Shown here in pieces: positions 61,864 to 64,000 of a stretch of DNA of 64,000 nt. The DNA comes from Chryseosolibacter sp964493505 (GTDB lineage: Bacteria; Bacteroidota; Bacteroidia; Cytophagales; Cyclobacteriaceae). The first letter of the stretch is position 1; every line of letters begins with the position of its first letter. The notes beneath the pieces are model-generated. The model worked only from the letters and a program-made list of their open reading frames with translations, was not told where the DNA came from and searched no databases. Location of the stretch: positions 186,001-250,000 of the forward strand of contig CAZBNP010000004.1 in the NCBI GenBank assembly GCA_964493505.1, given 5' to 3'. The translations under genes and the position numbers were made by a program.

Positions 61864-62981
61864 GTAAAGGAACACCATATCGCCTTATAATCAGCGGGGG
61901 AGGAACCGGAGGACATATTTTCCCGGCTATCGCTATCGCTAATGTGTTCAGGGAACGACACCCTGATGCACAGATACTGTTCGTGGGTGCTCGCGGAAGG
62001 ATGGAGATGTCGCGGGTTCCGGAGGCGGGATACGAGATCATCGGGCTGTGGATCAGCGGTATTCAGCGTAGGCTTACGCTCTCGAATCTACTGTTCCCGG
62101 TCAAGTTGCTGGTGAGTTACGTACGTGCGATGTCGATCATCCGGCAATTCAAACCGGATGTCGTGGTCGGAACCGGAGGGTATGCCAGTGGCCCGATGAT
62201 GATGGCAGCGACGCGGGCAAAGATACCTGCGGTGATACAGGAGCAGAATTCATTTGCCGGCTTGGCCAACAAGCAGGTAGCGAACAAAGTGAGCAAGGTG
62301 TGTGTGGCCTACGAGGGTATGGAAAGGTATTTCCCCGCGTCGAAGATTGTGTTTACGGGAAATCCAGTGCGGAAAAACATTCTCGATGCAAATGACAGGA
62401 GAACGGAGGGTATAGTACATTTTGAATTAGACTCCTCCCGCAAGACGCTTCTGATCATCGGAGGTAGCCTTGGCGCAAGAACGATTAATGAAAGTGTACT
62501 GGCGGGTATTGAGAAGCTGATCGATGCCGGTGTTCAGGTAATATGGCAGTCGGGCAAGACCTACTACAAGACGATCAGCGCAGGCGTTGCACGGTATGAT
62601 CAGGCTGGCATCCGGTTGTTTGACTTTCTCCGTGAAATGCACCTGGCGTATGCAGCCGCCGACGTTGTGATATCGCGGTCGGGTGCATTGACGGTGTCGG
62701 AGTTGTGCATTGTAAGGAAGCCATCCATCCTGGTGCCCTCGCCCAATGTGGCGGAAGATCACCAGACGAAGAACGCAATGGCGCTGGCGGGGAAGGCGGC
62801 GGCGGTAGTAGTATCCGACAAGGAAGCCCGTGACAAACTCGTAGACGAAGCGCTGAAGCTTCTGTTTGATGAACAACGAACAAAGGTGCTGAGTGCGAAC
62901 ATTGGAGCGCTGGCGCGCCCGTCTGCGACGGAAGACATTGTAACTGAAATTGAAGGCGTGATGAACGCCAACACTAAATAG
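61860..62981 (+). CDS. murG: UDP-GlcNAc:lipid I N-acetylglucosaminyltransferase
   Basis: MurG, 373 residues, forms lipid II from lipid I on the inner face of the membrane. GGGTGGHIFPAIAIA, VGTGGYASGPMMMAA, VIQEQNSFAGLANK and the C-terminal donor-binding SRSGALTVSELCIVRKPSILVPSP are canonical. The start is TTG at 61860, overlapping the ftsW stop (TTGA), a non-standard start decided by the N-terminus, since the next ATG would be far into the domain. murC follows by 8 bp. Confidence 0.96.
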   Translation: MSKGTPYRLIISGGGTGGHIFPAIAIANVFRERHPDAQILFVGARGRMEMSRVPEAGYEIIGLWISGIQRRLTLSNLLFPVKLLVSYVRAMSIIRQFKPDVVVGTGGYASGPMMMAATRAKIPAVIQEQNSFAGLANKQVANKVSKVCVAYEGMERYFPASKIVFTGNPVRKNILDANDRRTEGIVHFELDSSRKTLLIIGGSLGARTINESVLAGIEKLIDAGVQVIWQSGKTYYKTISAGVARYDQAGIRLFDFLREMHLAYAAADVVISRSGALTVSELCIVRKPSILVPSPNVAEDHQTKNAMALAGKAAAVVVSDKEARDKLVDEALKLLFDEQRTKVLSANIGALARPSATEDIVTEIEGVMNANTK

Positions 62982-62989
62982 AAAGTATT

Positions 62990-64000
62990 GTGACGTTGAC
63001 AGACTACGATAACATCTTTTTTCTCGGAATCGGCGGGATCGGCATGAGCGCGCTGGCACGCTGGTTCGTCAGGAAAGGTGTGCGTGTGTCGGGCTACGAT
63101 AGAACGCAAACGCTCCTGACGGAGCAGCTTCAGCAGGAAGGGATGGATATACACTTTACCGATGCAGTAGAGGCAATTCCGGAAGAGGTAAAGCAGGACC
63201 GTGGGAAAACATTGGTTGTCTTTACGCCGGCTATTTCAAAAGATCAACGCGAGTACGTCTGGTTCAGGGAGCAGGGATTCACGATCATGAAGCGGTCTGA
63301 AGTGCTTGGGCTGATTTCGCGCGATCACCTCACCGTGGCGGTGGCGGGAACACATGGAAAGACCACGACGTCTTCCATGGTTGCTCACCTTTTGAAAACG
63401 GCAAAGAAGGATATGGTGGCGTTCCTCGGCGGTATCTCCACCAACTATGCCTCGAACCTGGTTATGCATGGCGCTGTATCGAAGGATACCGTGGTCGTTG
63501 CTGAAGCTGATGAATTCGATCGCTCTTTTCTTCAGCTATATCCGGGAATAGCAATCCTGACTTCAGCTGATGCGGATCACCTGGATATCTACGGTGATCA
63601 TGAAACGCTTATTACTTCGTTCAAAGACTTTATCCGACAGATCAACGACGGCGGACAACTGATCATCCACGAGTCGGTAGCAGAAATGCTGGCCGCGGAT
63701 ATTCACCACGTCAACAAGAATATTTACAGCATGAGCCGGGGACAATTTTTTGCCGGCAATATTACCGCGAAGGGCGGATTTTTTGAATTTGACCTGCAAG
63801 GATTCGGCAAGGTCGAGCATATCAGGCTAGGTGTCCCCGGTTTTCATAATATTGAGAACGCAGTTGCCGCGTCAATTGCGGCTTTCCATTGCGGCGTCGG
63901 GCTGTCGTCGATAAAGAAAGGGCTCGAATCTTTCTCGGGTGTAAAACGCAGGTTTGAGTTTGTGATTCGCCATGACCGGCTGATTTTTGTTGATGACTAT
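62990..64000 (+). CDS. murC: UDP-MurNAc:L-alanine ligase (3' end cut off by the window)
   Basis: MurC adds L-alanine to UDP-MurNAc. 337 codons are present, open to the window end; the family is about 450-480 residues. FFLGIGGIGMSALARWF at the N-terminus, the ATP loop VAGTHGKTTTSSMVAHL, and VVAEADEFDRSFLQLYP are diagnostic. No ATG lies before the conserved N-terminus, so the start is GTG at 62990 or TTG at 62996. It continues the dcw cluster. Confidence 0.95.
   Translation, partial: MTLTDYDNIFFLGIGGIGMSALARWFVRKGVRVSGYDRTQTLLTEQLQQEGMDIHFTDAVEAIPEEVKQDRGKTLVVFTPAISKDQREYVWFREQGFTIMKRSEVLGLISRDHLTVAVAGTHGKTTTSSMVAHLLKTAKKDMVAFLGGISTNYASNLVMHGAVSKDTVVVAEADEFDRSFLQLYPGIAILTSADADHLDIYGDHETLITSFKDFIRQINDGGQLIIHESVAEMLAADIHHVNKNIYSMSRGQFFAGNITAKGGFFEFDLQGFGKVEHIRLGVPGFHNIENAVAASIAAFHCGVGLSSIKKGLESFSGVKRRFEFVIRHDRLIFVDDY

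Noticed and set aside
1..64000. tRNA, rRNA, prophage, complete insertion sequence or replication origin
   Set aside because: No cloverleaf, rRNA sequence, integrase, transposase or DnaA-box cluster was recognised by reading; a computed scan was not possible.

Overview
The window looks like chromosomal DNA of a Bacteroidota bacterium, most likely of the order Cytophagales. The support is three SusC/SusD pairs, an ECF sigma/FecR pair next to a SusC with an STN domain, promoters with a TAnnTTTG -7 box, a dcw cluster without murF between murE and mraY, and Bacteroidota-type lipoprotein signals. G+C is close to half by eye. The genus cannot be fixed from the sequence alone.

Left part (1-10340), mostly housekeeping: truncated recA (-), a PF10023-type membrane metallopeptidase, a PhoP/PhoR-like two-component pair with an overlapping pseudouridine synthase, the ribosomal run rplM-rpsI-rpsB-(terminator)-tsf, a convergent aldehyde dehydrogenase with a small coiled-coil protein, and a 45-residue lipoprotein translationally coupled to cmk.

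Middle part (10383-49926), glycan and nucleoside scavenging. (a) A minus-strand SusC/SusD pair with a BadF/NagK-type sugar kinase upstream. (b) A ribose/nucleoside set: nucleoside hydrolase, ribokinase and a GRP/RbsU-type transporter, followed by a sulfatase, a TIM-barrel glycosidase and a DUF5060 protein, then ECF sigma, FecR, STN-type SusC, SusD and a lipoprotein. Gene content recalls the ribose utilisation (rus) loci of Bacteroides. Three promoters of this set (nucleoside hydrolase, ribokinase, sigma factor) share a promoter/operator layout with a LacI-type palindrome at identical spacing. (c) A polysaccharide utilisation locus with a DUF6377 regulator, SusC, SusD, GH66 dextranase-like enzyme, SusE/F-like binding protein, six-hairpin glycosidase with a C-terminal carbohydrate-binding module, and GH31 alpha-glucosidase. 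It most likely handles dextran-type alpha-1,6-glucan.

Right part (50043-64000): mnmA and a TlpA-like thioredoxin lipoprotein (-), then the dcw cluster mraZ-rsmH-ftsL-ftsI-murE-mraY-murD-ftsW-murG-murC, tightly packed with stop/start overlaps and preceded by three 10-bp MraZ-box direct repeats lying on the promoter. murC runs off the end.

No rRNA, tRNA, CRISPR array, complete insertion sequence or prophage was seen. The most interesting elements are the shared operator-promoters of the ribose set, two heptamer repeat arrays between the sigma and FecR genes, a duplicated 26-bp AT-rich element, and the small lipoprotein ahead of cmk.
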